A stretch of DNA of 64,000 nt, from NCBI RefSeq assembly GCF_025962655.1, contig NZ_JAGFPE010000008.1, positions 205,192 through 269,191 of the forward strand, in the 5' to 3' direction. A program made the translations under genes and the position numbers. Under the pieces are notes generated by a model, which was not told the DNA's origin, did no database searches, and saw only the letters and a program-made list of their open reading frames with translations. The DNA comes from Candidatus Symbiopectobacterium sp. NZEC151 (lineage in GTDB: Bacteria > Pseudomonadota > Gammaproteobacteria > Enterobacterales > Enterobacteriaceae). Positions 29,153 through 54,514 of this stretch are shown piece after piece. Every line of letters begins with the position of its first letter. Within the stretch, counting starts at the first letter, position 1.

Positions 29153-30242
29153 ATGAAAGTAGCGGCGGGAAGGTGACCTCCGCCATCGTGCCGTTGCCCT
29201 CACGCAGGTTGCTGAGCGTCAATGCGCCATGATGCAGTTGCGCCACGCGGGTGACAATGCTCAATCCCAGACCGATGCCGCCGTAGCGGGTGTCCATGCG
29301 GACAAACGCCTTGCTCAATTCACCGACTTTGCTCTCATCAATGCCAGGTCCTTGGTCACGCACTTGCAAGGTGATTTCCGGATCGGCGGTAAGCCGCACG
29401 GTAATGGTGCTCTCAGGTGGACTGTAACGGTGGGCGTTTTCGATCAAATTACGCAGCAGCAGTTGCAGTAAGGTGGCATCGCCCTGTATCGCCACATCCC
29501 CCTCGCCGATCTGCCAGTCAATACGCTGGTTGCGCTGACAGACCATCTCTTCCAGCGCATCCTGTATGGGGATAATCACATCTTGAGCCAGCGAAACCTG
29601 TTGGTAGTGGCCGGAGGAGAACGCCACGGCGGCGCGCGCCAACTGAAGCAGCTGTTCAACGGTGCGTGTCATGGTATCGATGCGTGCAATCAGCGGTTGG
29701 CAATCGATCCCGTGACGCTGCTGCTGGAGCTCCAGGTGCAGCCGTATTCCCGCCAGCGGGGTACGTAATTCGTGCGCGACGTCAGCGGTAAACTGGCGCT
29801 CGCGTTCCAGCGTTTCATTCAGGCGCACGAAGAGCTGGTTCATGGAGTGTGTCACGGCGGCAATCTCTTCCACCTGCTGATTATCGGCGATCGGTTCCAG
29901 ATTTTCCGCGCTGCGGTTGCCCAGTTCCTCAGCGAGGCGTGACAGTGGCCGCGTAATCCAGTTCACCGCCTGAATAGAAAGAAACAGGGAAGCCAGCACC
30001 ATCACCAGGCTGGGTATGCTGAGTGAGGCGATGGATTCGCGTATTTCCTTGGTGATATGCTCGTTGCGCGCGTGTTCACTCAGCGTTTTATCCACCAGAA
30101 ACTCGATCTGTTCCTTACTTTCATGCCATAGCCAGGCGACACTGATGAGCTGACATGTCAGCAAAATACATCCCAGCGCGATGATAAGCCGCCAGCGCAT
30201 GCTGGCCGCAGGGGGAGACATCGAGCTGAAAATGCGTTTCAT
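29151..30242 (-). CDS. pmrB: Sensor histidine kinase PmrB (BasS)
   Basis: A 363-residue inner-membrane kinase that senses Fe3+/Al3+ or acid and phosphorylates PmrA. Helix 1 is at about residues 18-38 and helix 2 at 75-95, with a short periplasmic loop between that has several Glu ([17 protein letters not shown]), as in iron-sensing PmrB. HAMP, then the H-box [16 protein letters not shown]-box NLIENAHRY and G-boxes DQGPGID and GIGLGL. It overlaps pmrA by four bases. Confidence 0.9.
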   Translation of the reverse strand: MKRIFSSMSPPAASMRWRLIIALGCILLTCQLISVAWLWHESKEQIEFLVDKTLSEHARNEHITKEIRESIASLSIPSLVMVLASLFLSIQAVNWITRPLSRLAEELGNRSAENLEPIADNQQVEEIAAVTHSMNQLFVRLNETLERERQFTADVAHELRTPLAGIRLHLELQQQRHGIDCQPLIARIDTMTRTVEQLLQLARAAVAFSSGHYQQVSLAQDVIIPIQDALEEMVCQRNQRIDWQIGEGDVAIQGDATLLQLLLRNLIENAHRYSPPESTITVRLTADPEITLQVRDQGPGIDESKVGELSKAFVRMDTRYGGIGLGLSIVTRVAQLHHGALTLSNLREGNGTMAEVTFPPLLS

Positions 30243-30907
30243 GCGTCATCCTCGGTGGTGAACAGGTAGCCGAAGCCACGCAAGGTACGGATGCGTGCTT
30301 TGCCGATTTTCTGTCGTAAATGGTGGACATGAACTTCGAGTGAGTTTGAGGCGGGGTCGTCATTCCAACTGTAAATATCCTGATGCAGCAGCTCGCGGTG
30401 AACGGGCTGCCCGGCTTTTAATACCAGCCTCGCGAGAATCGCAAACTCTTTGGGCGTCAGAATAACCGATTCCTGCTTCAGGCTCACCTGCTGAGTGGTG
30501 AGATCCAGACAGAGATCGCCCACCACAACCTGGTTGTCGCTTGCGCCTTGGTGGCGGCGGATCAGGGCTCTGACCCGTGCCAACAGCTCCGTCAGTGCAA
30601 ACGGCTTGACCAGATAGTCATCGGCACCGGAATCCAGCCCGCTGACGCGATCGTCGATGGTATCGCGGGCGGTCAGGATCAATACGGGCAGATGCTGGTG
30701 CTGTTTGCGCCAGCGTGCCAGCAGTTGCAAGCCATCGCCATCCGGTAGCCCGAGATCCAGAACCACCAGACTGTATGGCGCGCTGTTTAATAACGCATCC
30801 GCCTGTTTGGCTCCGCCTGCGCAGTCGCAGGCGTACCCTTCCTGACTGAGCGCCAGTAACAGTCCCTCTTGCAGTAGGGCATCATCTTCTACAATCAACA
30901 ATCTCAC
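30239..30907 (-). CDS. pmrA: Response regulator PmrA (BasR)
   Basis: A 222-residue OmpR-type regulator: receiver domain with the phospho-acceptor Asp51 in [12 protein letters not shown] and switch Lys in YLVKPF, then a winged-helix domain ending [10 protein letters not shown]. It activates lipid A modification genes. It sits in the eptA-pmrA-pmrB operon with four-base overlaps on both sides. Strong match to E. coli BasR ([19 protein letters not shown]). Confidence 0.93.
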   Translation of the reverse strand: MRLLIVEDDALLQEGLLLALSQEGYACDCAGGAKQADALLNSAPYSLVVLDLGLPDGDGLQLLARWRKQHQHLPVLILTARDTIDDRVSGLDSGADDYLVKPFALTELLARVRALIRRHQGASDNQVVVGDLCLDLTTQQVSLKQESVILTPKEFAILARLVLKAGQPVHRELLHQDIYSWNDDPASNSLEVHVHHLRQKIGKARIRTLRGFGYLFTTEDDA

Positions 30908-32553
30908 GCAGTTTTATCCTGACATCCCTTGAGGATATCCCATTCAGGCTGATATTCGTTGGTAGTCACATTAAGCATTCCCAGTATGGTGTGAAACAGA
31001 TTGTCTTGCGAATAACTTTGCGTTTGCGCGCGTTCTCGCAAACATGTCTCTTTCACGGCAAATTGCTGCTGGTAGTCATGCGACAGCCACATCAACATCG
31101 GAATATGCGTTTGTTGTGAGGGGGCGACGGCATAGGGCATGCTGTGTAAGTAAACACCGTCTTCCCCTAATGATTCTCCATGATCGGAGAGATAAACCAA
31201 TGCGGTGTTGAACTTATCCTGATGGTTTTTCAGCAGATCGATAGCGTGGTTTAGCGTGTTATCCAGGTAAAGTAGCGTGTTGTCATAGGTGTTGGTTAAC
31301 GCTTCTCGGGAACAGTTCTGAATCTGGTTGGTGTCGCAGGTCGGTGTAAAGTGTTTGAACGCATCCGGATAACGTTTGTAATAGGCTGGCCCGTGGCTGC
31401 CAATCGTGTGCAGCACAATAATGGCATCGCTATTCAGTTGATTGATATGATCTTCCACGCCGGTAAACAGCGCCTCATCGTAGCATTCTCCGCCACTGCA
31501 TAAGCCCGGGGCCGCGATGCTGGGAATGTCTTTATTGGGAACCCGATCGCAGACGCCCTTGCATCCGCCGTCATTTTCCTGCCACAGTACATTGATGCCC
31601 GCGCGTTGAACAATATCCAACAGCCCTTCCTGATGGCTGGCCAGTGCGGCATCGTATTGCGTGCGTGGCATGTTAGAGAACATGCAGGGAACCGAAACGC
31701 CGGTTGAGGTGCCACACGACTGGGTATTGGGAAAATAGATCGCGTTGGCCTTTTTCAACTGCGGGTTGGTCTCCTTACGGTATCCTCCCAGAGAGAAGTT
31801 TTCCGCGCGGGCGGTTTCTCCTACCACTAAAATGATCAGGTTTTTCTTGCCATTAGCGTTAGCAGGACGCGGCCCTTGGTGTGCATCCAGGCCGATTTGC
31901 ACCAACGGCTGGTTAGCCAGCGCCCGATGCTTAAAGTAGGAAAGATTGGCGGCTATCACATTGCTGGGAGTAATAGATTTCACCAACTCCTTGTTATTTC
32001 GCATTAATGATGCGTAATCTTTGTAAAATAGCGCGGCGACGAGCAATATTGTCAGCAGTGACAGTGCGATAATTAAAAAGCGCTGACCAATATTTATCAC
32101 GGTAAATGCCGTCGGTTTTATTTTTACCCACAATGCGAATCCGGCAGGCACGATCCCGAACAGCAATACCCAGAGCGCCAGTTGTGGCGTTAATAGATCG
32201 ACAGATTCCGACACGTTGGTTTCCATCACGTTCTGTATCATGGTGCGATCGATAATAATGCTGTAGTTCAGCATGAAATATTGCACTGAAGCGCCTGCGA
32301 TCAGCAGCGCCGCAATGGCCCACTGGCGCAGGTAGGGAATCGCGAACAGGGTAAAGACGATATTCAGTACGGCGAAAATCACCAACGGCATGCTCAGGAA
32401 AAAAGGCAGCGTTGTGTGCTGGCTGAAATCCAGCAGGTGCAGCGTTTGACGATAGTAGGCAACGTTTTGCACCAGCGTGACAAAGGCAGAGAAAAACAGC
32501 ACGTAGCCGATGCTTGTCCACTGGGGGCGGGAAAGGGTAAAACGAATTTTCAT
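30904..32553 (-). CDS. eptA: Lipid A phosphoethanolamine transferase EptA (PmrC)
   Basis: Adds phosphoethanolamine to lipid A, giving resistance to polymyxin and cationic plant or host peptides. The 549-residue protein has five N-terminal helices (to about residue 180) and a periplasmic alkaline-phosphatase-like domain: VVGETARAENFSLGGY (metal ligand), nucleophile Thr in SCGTSTGVSVPCMF, HTIGSHGP and YLSDHGESLGEDG. The start at 32553 (MKIRFTL) matches family length; an upstream TTG is less likely. A PmrA box lies 59 bases upstream. Confidence 0.93.
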   Translation of the reverse strand: MKIRFTLSRPQWTSIGYVLFFSAFVTLVQNVAYYRQTLHLLDFSQHTTLPFFLSMPLVIFAVLNIVFTLFAIPYLRQWAIAALLIAGASVQYFMLNYSIIIDRTMIQNVMETNVSESVDLLTPQLALWVLLFGIVPAGFALWVKIKPTAFTVINIGQRFLIIALSLLTILLVAALFYKDYASLMRNNKELVKSITPSNVIAANLSYFKHRALANQPLVQIGLDAHQGPRPANANGKKNLIILVVGETARAENFSLGGYRKETNPQLKKANAIYFPNTQSCGTSTGVSVPCMFSNMPRTQYDAALASHQEGLLDIVQRAGINVLWQENDGGCKGVCDRVPNKDIPSIAAPGLCSGGECYDEALFTGVEDHINQLNSDAIIVLHTIGSHGPAYYKRYPDAFKHFTPTCDTNQIQNCSREALTNTYDNTLLYLDNTLNHAIDLLKNHQDKFNTALVYLSDHGESLGEDGVYLHSMPYAVAPSQQTHIPMLMWLSHDYQQQFAVKETCLRERAQTQSYSQDNLFHTILGMLNVTTNEYQPEWDILKGCQDKTA

Positions 32554-32611
32554 GGCTATCTCAATGAATAAAGACAAAATGAGTGATAGCGCGTGACGGT
32601 AAGATATTAAA

Positions 32612-32628
32612 ATTAAGCCAACCTTAAG
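32612..32628 (-). promoter_or_regulatory. PmrA box of the eptA-pmrAB operon
   Basis: On the minus strand CTTAAGGTTGGCTTAAT, two half-sites with a five-base spacer, an exact match to the PmrA consensus YTTAAK-N5-YTTAAK. A TA-rich -10-like stretch (TTTAATATC) follows. The operon is therefore autoregulated, by inference. Confidence 0.8.
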
Positions 32629-32752
32629 ACGGCGTTCATATGTCGTGTAAAAGGGGGCAACACCGTGAAATGCGGGGACGGGAGAAGGGACATTTGGTAG
32701 ACTTGATGTCCTGTCGATGGTGAGTGCCTAAACGTTTAAGGCCATTAAATAG

Positions 32753-33499
32753 ATGATGTCGAGGATGGTGTCAGCCATGTCAAATTCGCTTGTGTCTGGC
32801 GAATCAAATGAACTTGATTTGCTGGAGGAACGGCCGTTTAACCCGACGGACCATGAGATCCTGAAATCTTACGAGGCGGTGGTAGACGGTCTGGCGATGC
32901 TGATCGGTGAACACTGTGAAATCGTTTTGCATGCGTTAGAGGATCTCAAATCTTCGGCGGTGCGCATTGCTAACGGCGAACACACCGGGCGTAAAATCGG
33001 TTCGCCGATAACCGATCTGGCGCTGCGCATGCTGCATGATATGGCGGGAGAAGACAGTAGCGTATCCAAAGCGTACTTCACCCGCGCCAAGAGTGGCGTA
33101 CTGATGAAATCAGTGACCATCGCCATTCGTAACCGCGAACAACGTGTGATTGGCCTGCTGTGCATCAACATGAACCTTGATGTGCCTTTTTCCCAGATTG
33201 TGCAGACATTTATTCCGCCGGAGACCCATGAAGTGGCCTCCTCGGTTAACTTTGCTTCCTCCGTGGACGACCTCGTTGCCCAGACGCTCGAGTTCTCTAT
33301 TGAAGAAGTGAACGCGGATCGCAACGTTTCTAACAATGCCAAGAACCGGCAAATTGTGCTGAACCTCTATGAAAAGGGTATTTTCGATATCAAGGATGCG
33401 ATCAATCAGGTGGCGGATCGCCTGAACATTTCCAAGCACACCGTTTACCTCTATATCCGCCAGTTTAAAAACGGTGATTTCAGCGGGCACGATCGCTGA
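32753..33499 (+). CDS. yheO: YheO-like PAS and helix-turn-helix regulator
   Basis: A 248-residue probable DNA-binding protein close to E. coli YheO: a PAS-like domain (about 25-140, [30 protein letters not shown]) and a C-terminal HTH ([19 protein letters not shown] in part, [16 protein letters not shown]). Targets unknown. Several in-frame ATGs (32753, 32756, 32765, 32777) leave the start uncertain; the first is used. The stop overlaps the tusD ATG. Confidence 0.9.
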   Translation: MMSRMVSAMSNSLVSGESNELDLLEERPFNPTDHEILKSYEAVVDGLAMLIGEHCEIVLHALEDLKSSAVRIANGEHTGRKIGSPITDLALRMLHDMAGEDSSVSKAYFTRAKSGVLMKSVTIAIRNREQRVIGLLCINMNLDVPFSQIVQTFIPPETHEVASSVNFASSVDDLVAQTLEFSIEEVNADRNVSNNAKNRQIVLNLYEKGIFDIKDAINQVADRLNISKHTVYLYIRQFKNGDFSGHDR

Positions 33500-33888
33500 T
33501 GTTGCGCTATTGCCTCTTGGTAACGGGTCCGGCATACGGTACGCAGCAGGCGAGTAGTGCGCTGCTGTTTGCCCGGGCATTGATTGCGCAGGGGCACAGT
33601 CTGGAAAGCGTGTTTTTTTATCGGGAAGGGGTGCTGAACGCCAGTCAACTGACGTCCCCCGCTAATGACGAGTTCGATGTGACGAGTGCGTGGCAGCAGT
33701 TGGCGGCAACGCATCAGGTGGCGCTGAATGTCTGCGTGGCCGCTGCACTGCGTCGCGGCATCACGGACAGCAAACAGGCGACGCTGCTCAACCTGCCGGC
33801 CTCCAATCTGCAACCGGGATTTTCACTGAGCGGTTTAGGTGAATTGGCCCAGTCCGTGTTGACGTGCGATCGCGTCGTACAATTTTAA
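33499..33888 (+). CDS. tusD: Sulfurtransferase complex subunit TusD
   Basis: A 129-residue DsrE-like protein of the TusBCD relay that carries persulfide sulfur from TusA to TusE for 2-thiouridine in tRNA wobble positions. The active Cys is in [13 protein letters not shown]. Starts [16 protein letters not shown]. Translationally coupled to yheO (TGATG). Confidence 0.94.
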   Translation: MLRYCLLVTGPAYGTQQASSALLFARALIAQGHSLESVFFYREGVLNASQLTSPANDEFDVTSAWQQLAATHQVALNVCVAAALRRGITDSKQATLLNLPASNLQPGFSLSGLGELAQSVLTCDRVVQF

Positions 33889-33897
33889 GGCGCGATA

Positions 33898-34257
33898 ATG
33901 AAACGCATCGCTTTCTTGTTTACCCATGCTCCGCACGGCGACGCGTCAGGGCGAGAAGGACTGGATGCCTTATTGGCAACCTCCGCGCTGACCGATGACA
34001 TTGGCGTGTTTTTTATCGGTGATGGTGTGCTGCAACTGTTGCCCGGTCAGCAGCCTGACATCATTCTGATGCGTAACTACATTGCCACGTTTGGCGTGTT
34101 GCCGTTGTACGACATCGAGCGCTGCTATCTGTGTGCGGCGTCTGCCGAGCAGCGCGGCCTGACCGCGGATACGGCATGGGTGATTGACGTTGAACGTCTC
34201 GCGCCGGATGCCCTGCGTGCAACGCTTGCCGACTATGACACTGTCCTTACGTTTTAA
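33898..34257 (+). CDS. tusC: Sulfurtransferase complex subunit TusC
   Basis: A 119-residue DsrF-like subunit ([20 protein letters not shown]) of the TusBCD heterohexamer. Nine bases separate it from tusD. Same length as E. coli TusC. Confidence 0.94.
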   Translation: MKRIAFLFTHAPHGDASGREGLDALLATSALTDDIGVFFIGDGVLQLLPGQQPDIILMRNYIATFGVLPLYDIERCYLCAASAEQRGLTADTAWVIDVERLAPDALRATLADYDTVLTF

Positions 34258-34275
34258 TTTGAGAGCGTTACGCTT

Positions 34276-34593
34276 ATGCAGCCTGTGACTCAACCTACGA
34301 AAACGCGCTTGCACACGCTTTCCCGTTCTCCCTATCACACCGATATCGACGCCATGTTGCGCTGCGTACTACCACAGGATGCGCTGCTGCTGCTGCAAGA
34401 CGGTGTCATTGCCGCGTTGAGGCAGGGGAATGTGGTGGCGCGCCTGCTGGCGTTGGGCATTCCTGTCTACGCGTTGCAGGAAGATGTGAACGCCCGTGGC
34501 TTGGCAGAACAAATATCAACCGGTATTCTGCTGGTCGACTATACTGAATTTGTCCGGCTGACCGCCCAACACGCTGTGCAACTGGCGTGGTGA
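34276..34593 (+). CDS. tusB: Sulfurtransferase complex subunit TusB
   Basis: A 105-residue DsrH-like subunit (LHTLSRSPYHTDID, LLLLQDGVIAAL, ILLVDYTEFVRLTAQH). It is about ten residues longer at the N-terminus than E. coli TusB. A TTG codon at the homologous position (34309) could be the true start, but the ATG at 34276 is kept. Last gene before the str operon promoter. Confidence 0.93.
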   Translation: MQPVTQPTKTRLHTLSRSPYHTDIDAMLRCVLPQDALLLLQDGVIAALRQGNVVARLLALGIPVYALQEDVNARGLAEQISTGILLVDYTEFVRLTAQHAVQLAW

Positions 34594-34614
34594 TGCTGAA
34601 ATTTTGACTATTTC

Positions 34615-34643
34615 TTGACTCCTTTCACCGTCAGCCCTAAAAT
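34615..34643 (+). promoter_or_regulatory. str operon promoter
   Basis: TTGACT (34615-34620), 17-base spacer, TAAAAT (34638-34643), nearly the same as the E. coli rpsL promoter. The leader then has an 8-bp hairpin (34651-34658 with 34672-34679) before the rpsL ribosome binding site AGGAG. Confidence 0.85.
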
Positions 34644-34670
34644 TCTGCGTCCCCATATTTTACTCTGTAG

Positions 34671-35666
<996 letters not shown>

Positions 35667-35747
35667 TTCCCGCGGGCTAACCAGGCGGGCGTGCTTTGCG
35701 GCCCGCCCGTTTGCGTTAACTGATGAATTGAACGTCCGAAGATATAG

Positions 35748-37871
<2,124 letters not shown>

Positions 37872-37925
37872 TACTCGGGTTTAACACATTGATCCCATGT
37901 CCTCTCCACGGGGGAGGATATTTGA

Positions 37926-39125
<1,200 letters not shown>

Positions 39126-39169
39126 TTGCTGATACGTTAGTAACACCTGTGCGCTAGCGATAGCGTAAG

Positions 39170-39197
39170 AAAAAGGACACTTCGGTGTCCTTTTTTT
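39170..39197 (+). terminator. str operon terminator
   Basis: AAAAAGGACAC, tetraloop TTCG, GTGTCCTTTTT: a perfect 11-bp stem with a T run. Confidence 0.95.
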
Positions 39198-39222
39198 ATG
39201 GGCGTTGACAAAACTGTAATTG

Positions 39223-39243
39223 AAATAAAAACCATTCTTATTT
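39223..39243. promoter_or_regulatory. Candidate Fur box upstream of bfd
   Basis: The minus strand reads AAATAAGAATGGTTTTTATT plus one T, matching about 17 of 21 positions of the AAATGAGAATGATTATCATTT-type Fur consensus core. bfd is iron-regulated by Fur in E. coli. A TTGACA at 39205 lies just upstream. Confidence 0.5.
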
Positions 39244-39345
39244 ACACTCTCATTGACTGTTTTATAGTCACTTTTGCGACTGCCGTGCGGAAGGCAGCAA
39301 CGAAAGAGGATGTGGGTCCGCGACTGAGAGAATGAGTTATCCTGT

Positions 39346-39540
39346 ATGTATGTCTGCCTGTGTAATGCCATTTCCGATAAAGTTATTCGGCACGCCGTCC
39401 GCCAGCATCAACCCCGCTCGCTCAATCAACTGCGCCAGTTAATGCCTATTGGCAGTGATTGCGGCAAGTGTATTCGCCAGGCTCGCCTGATTATGGAAGA
39501 AGAGCAGGCACTGTTATCGCCCATGTCGGACGTTGCGTAA
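39346..39540 (+). CDS. bfd: Bacterioferritin-associated ferredoxin
   Basis: A 64-residue [2Fe-2S] protein that reduces iron in bacterioferritin so that it can be released. The four Cys ligands are in YVCLCNAIS and [10 protein letters not shown]. It precedes bfr, its partner, by 100 bases. Confidence 0.96.
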   Translation: MYVCLCNAISDKVIRHAVRQHQPRSLNQLRQLMPIGSDCGKCIRQARLIMEEEQALLSPMSDVA

Positions 39541-39640
39541 TCGGCCGCTTTCAGTGAAACCGCACAAAATGTAGGCGATTTCGTTGACTCTCCCCCCTCC
39601 AGTTCTACACTTTTAAGACCTGGAGCGAAGGAGCAATGTC

Positions 39641-40114
39641 ATGAAAGGCGATAAAAAAGTCATAGCACATCTAAATAAGTTGCTGGGTAATGAACTGGTT
39701 GCGATTAACCAGTACTTTTTACATGCCCGTATGTTTAAAAACTGGGGACTGACCCGTCTTGACCAGCACGAATACCATGAATCCATCGATGAAATGAAAC
39801 ATGCCGACCGGTATATCGAGCGTATCCTGTTTCTTGAAGGGATTCCCAACCTGCAAGATCTCGGAAAGCTCAATATTGGTGAGGATGTCGAAGAGATACT
39901 GCGTTCTGACCTGAAATTGGAGTTGGATGGCGCCAAGGATTTGCGCGAGGGGATAGCCTATATGGATTCGGTGCGCGATTATGTCAGCCGCGATCTGCTG
40001 ATTGAAATCCTGGCCGATGAAGAAGGGCATATCGACTGGATTGAGACGGAGCTTGACCTGATAGCACGCCTCGGCTTGCCTAATTATTTGCAAGCTCAGC
40101 TAAAACCGGCGTGA
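39641..40114 (+). CDS. bfr: Bacterioferritin
   Basis: A 157-residue haem-containing iron-storage protein that forms a 24-mer. Ferroxidase residues lie in [15 protein letters not shown], the E-x2-H region [12 protein letters not shown], and [13 protein letters not shown]; Met52-type haem ligand in DEMKH. Good AAGGAG ribosome binding site. Confidence 0.97.
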   Translation: MKGDKKVIAHLNKLLGNELVAINQYFLHARMFKNWGLTRLDQHEYHESIDEMKHADRYIERILFLEGIPNLQDLGKLNIGEDVEEILRSDLKLELDGAKDLREGIAYMDSVRDYVSRDLLIEILADEEGHIDWIETELDLIARLGLPNYLQAQLKPA

Positions 40115-40129
40115 TTGTGTAAAACACGG

Positions 40130-40157
40130 TTGCTTCCTGAACAGATTTACGTATAAT
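40130..40157 (+). promoter_or_regulatory. S10 operon promoter
   Basis: TTGCTT (40130-40135), 16-base spacer and TATAAT (40152-40157), followed by a GC-rich start region, upstream of the S10 leader. Confidence 0.75.
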
Positions 40158-40196
40158 GCGCGGGCCCGTCTGAATTAAGTCGGGCCTGTTACGTTA

Positions 40197-40681
<485 letters not shown>

Positions 40682-40701
40682 TCAGGTCATCAAGCGATTG
40701 A

Positions 40702-42258
<1,557 letters not shown>

Positions 42259-42271
42259 GTCGGAGGAGTAA

Positions 42272-43099
<828 letters not shown>

Positions 43100-43112
43100 T
43101 ATTAGAGGATAA

Positions 43113-43394
<282 letters not shown>

Positions 43395-43399
43395 GGTAG

Positions 43400-45328
<1,929 letters not shown>

Positions 45329-45355
45329 TACAGTATTGCTCTTCTTGAAAATGAT

Positions 45356-45386
45356 AAACGGCTCTGCAAAGGGCCGTTTATTTTTT
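45356..45386 (+). terminator. S10 operon terminator
   Basis: AAACGGCTC pairs with GGGCCGTTT (one G-T pair), followed by six T, 27 bases after rpsQ. Confidence 0.75.
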
Positions 45387-45410
45387 CTACCCTTGGTCGA
45401 AAAGCGGTGT

Positions 45411-45416
45411 TATAAT
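45411..45416 (+). promoter_or_regulatory. spc operon promoter (-10 element)
   Basis: TATAAT followed by ACTGCGCCCTCGAT closely resembles the E. coli spc promoter region. The -35 region (about 45388-45393) is not consensus, as in E. coli. Confidence 0.7.
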
Positions 45417-45444
45417 ACTGCGCCCTCGATTCTGGGGTATTAAT

Positions 45445-45486
45445 GACCCGTAAGGGGTCGAAAAACGACCCGTAAGGGTTTGAAAA
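45445..45486 (+). repeat. Tandem 20-base repeat in the rplN leader
   Basis: GACCCGTAAGGGGTCGAAAA (45445-45464) and GACCCGTAAGGGTTTGAAAA (45467-45486) differ at two positions. The first forms a small GACCC/GGGTC hairpin. It lies between the spc start site and the rplN ribosome binding site. Confidence 0.8.
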
Positions 45487-45503
45487 GTAGTAGTTGACAT
45501 TAG

Positions 45504-47085
<1,582 letters not shown>

Positions 47086-47112
47086 TTGTCACCAATTGAA
47101 TCACGGGAGTAA

Positions 47113-47511
<399 letters not shown>

Positions 47512-47523
47512 TCGGAGGAAAGA

Positions 47524-48057
47524 ATGTCTCGTGTTGCAAAAGCACCCGTCGTCATTCCTGCCGGCGTAGAGGTAAAACTCAACGGTCAGGTTATTTCGAT
47601 CAAGGGTAAAAACGGCGAGCTGACTCGTACCATCAACGATGCTGTTGAAGTTACTGTGGCTGACAACGCTCTGACTTTCGCTCCGCGCGAAGGTTTTGTA
47701 GACGGTTGGGCACAGGCAGGCACCGCGCGTGCACTGCTGAACGCAGTCGTTATCGGTGTTACCGAAGGCTTCACCAAGAAGCTTCAACTGGTTGGCGTAG
47801 GTTACCGTGCCGCAGTTAAAGGCAATGTCGTGAATTTGTCTCTGGGGTACTCACACCCGATTGACCACGCGCTGCCTGCTGGCATCACAGCTGAATGCCC
47901 GACACAAACTGAAATCGTACTGAAAGGTGCTGATAAGCAGGCTATCGGTCAGGTTGCAGCTGATCTGCGCGCTTACCGTCGTCCTGAGCCTTACAAAGGC
48001 AAGGGTGTCCGTTACGCCGACGAAGTCGTGCGTATCAAAGAGGCTAAGAAGAAGTAA
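47524..48057 (+). CDS. rplF: 50S ribosomal protein L6
   Basis: A 177-residue two-domain protein near the sarcin-ricin loop, ending in the conserved [20 protein letters not shown]. Confidence 0.98.
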   Translation: MSRVAKAPVVIPAGVEVKLNGQVISIKGKNGELTRTINDAVEVTVADNALTFAPREGFVDGWAQAGTARALLNAVVIGVTEGFTKKLQLVGVGYRAAVKGNVVNLSLGYSHPIDHALPAGITAECPTQTEIVLKGADKQAIGQVAADLRAYRRPEPYKGKGVRYADEVVRIKEAKKK

Positions 48058-48420
<363 letters not shown>

Positions 48421-48425
48421 GGTAG

Positions 48426-49559
<1,134 letters not shown>

Positions 49560-49566
49560 GTAGCAG

Positions 49567-51047
<1,481 letters not shown>

Positions 51048-51082
51048 TTATCTCGCATATTTTTCTTGCAAAGTTGGATTGA

Positions 51083-51110
51083 GCTGGCTAGATTAGCCAG
51101 CCAATCTTTT
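51083..51110 (+). terminator. Terminator or attenuator between spc and alpha operons
   Basis: GCTGGCTA (51083-51090), loop GAT, TAGCCAGC (51094-51101), then CAATCTTTT. Confidence 0.7.
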
Positions 51111-51115
51111 GTATG

Positions 51116-51550
<435 letters not shown>

Positions 51551-51563
51551 TCGGGGTGATTGA

Positions 51564-51956
<393 letters not shown>

Positions 51957-51968
51957 CGCCGCTTTTAG

Positions 51969-52607
<639 letters not shown>

Positions 52608-52632
52608 AGCTTAGTACCAAAGAGAGGACACA

Positions 52633-53622
52633 ATGCAGGGTTCTGTGACAGAGTTTCTAAAACCGCGCCTGGTCGATATCGAGCAAGTAAGTTCGACGCA
52701 CGCCAAGGTGACCCTTGAGCCGTTAGAGCGTGGTTTCGGCCATACGCTTGGCAACGCACTGCGCCGTATTCTGCTTTCATCCATGCCAGGTTGCGCGGTG
52801 ACCGAGGTTGAGATTGATGGTGTACTGCACGAGTACAGCACCAAAGAAGGCGTACAGGAAGATATCCTGGAAATCCTGCTCAACCTGAAAGGGCTGGCGG
52901 TGAAAGTTCAAGGTAAAGATGAAGTTATCCTTTCCCTGAATAAATCTGGCATTGGCCCTGTGACTGCAGCAGACATCACCCATGATGGTGATGTCGAAAT
53001 CGTCAAGCCGCAGCACGTGATCTGCCATCTGACCGATGAAAACGCAGCTATCAGCATGCGTATCAAAGTTCAACGTGGTCGTGGTTATGTGCCGGCTTCT
53101 GCCCGTATTCATACGGAAGAAGATGAGCGCCCGATTGGCCGTTTGTTGGTCGATGCTTGCTACAGCCCGGTAGAGCGTATTGCCTACAATGTTGAAGCAG
53201 CTCGTGTTGAACAACGTACCGACCTGGACAAGCTGGTCATCGAAATGGAAACCAATGGCACGATCGATCCTGAAGAGGCGATCCGCCGTGCGGCAACCAT
53301 CCTGGCTGAACAACTGGAAGCTTTTGTTGATTTACGTGATGTACGTCAGCCTGAAGTGAAAGAAGAGAAACCAGAATTCGATCCGATCCTGCTGCGCCCT
53401 GTTGACGATCTGGAATTGACTGTCCGCTCTGCTAACTGCCTCAAGGCAGAAGCTATCCACTACATCGGTGATCTGGTACAGCGTACCGAGGTTGAATTGC
53501 TGAAAACGCCTAACCTGGGTAAAAAATCTCTTACCGAGATTAAAGATGTGCTCGCCTCACGTGGTCTTTCTCTGGGCATGCGCCTGGAAAACTGGCCGCC
53601 GGCAAGCATTGCTGATGAATAA
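52633..53622 (+). CDS. rpoA: RNA polymerase alpha subunit
   Basis: A 329-residue subunit: N-terminal dimerisation domain (to about 235; [20 protein letters not shown]), flexible linker, then the C-terminal domain (250-329; [22 protein letters not shown] helix, here [16 protein letters not shown], with Arg265) that contacts UP elements and CRP. Fourth gene of the alpha operon. Confidence 0.99.
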
Positions 53623-53638
53623 CCCGGTCACAGGTTAA

Positions 53639-54055
<417 letters not shown>

Positions 54056-54071
54056 TCATCAGCGGTGGGTT

Positions 54072-54099
54072 AAAAAAACCGGGGAAACCCGGTTTTTTT
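54072..54099 (+). terminator. Alpha operon terminator
   Basis: A7-CCGGG, GAAA loop, CCCGG-T7: a strong rho-independent terminator. Confidence 0.95.
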
Positions 54100-54262
54100 A
54101 CGTCTACAGAAAGGGATCAGTTCCGATTTTTGCACGGTGATTATCCCGACCGCTTGCACAGTAGGTGTTCTGGTGAAAGAATAGCGCCCGAAAACAGGCC
54201 AACGTCGCCATTGCTGACGTGTGGCGATGAATGGGATTAATAACCTAACCAAGAGAGATGTG

Positions 54263-54514
54263 ATGAGCACTTATCAGCACAAGAAAGGCAAGATCCAAGA
54301 CAATGCGCTCGATGCATTGTTGCATGACCCCTTGTTCCGACAACGCATTGAGAAGAACAAGAAAGGCAAAGGCAGCTATTGTCGCAACGGCAAACAGGGC
54401 AAGGGCCAAAACTGGGAGGCCAGTGGTAAATCATCAAAGGATGCTTTACCACTGGCCTCTCACTTTATGGCTGTTCTGGGTTTTGTAGAACAGCGCTACG
54501 CTTTCGGCTGCTGA
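54263..54514 (+). CDS. arfA: Alternative ribosome-rescue factor ArfA
   Basis: Rescues ribosomes stalled on mRNA lacking a stop codon by recruiting RF2, as a backup to tmRNA. The 83-codon frame has the conserved core [40 protein letters not shown] and NWEASGK. After this comes a tail ending in [10 protein letters not shown] that is not part of the active factor. A large hairpin in the coding region (54416-54459) would cut or end the mRNA, so that only the truncated form made without tmRNA survives. The 3' end overlaps mscL on the other strand by 19 bases. Confidence 0.93.
   Translation: MSTYQHKKGKIQDNALDALLHDPLFRQRIEKNKKGKGSYCRNGKQGKGQNWEASGKSSKDALPLASHFMAVLGFVEQRYAFGC
54416..54459 (+). promoter_or_regulatory. 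Intragenic hairpin of arfA (RNase III or terminator element)
   Basis: GAGGCCAGTGGTAAA (54416-54430) pairs perfectly with TTTACCACTGGCCTC (54445-54459). Four further pairs (CATC/GATG) follow inside after one mismatch. In E. coli an equivalent stem makes the non-stop arfA mRNA that tmRNA controls. Confidence 0.85.

Noticed and set aside
32574..32640. TTG at 32577 as start of eptA
   Set aside because: It would add eight residues absent in homologues; MKIRF at 32553 fits family length.
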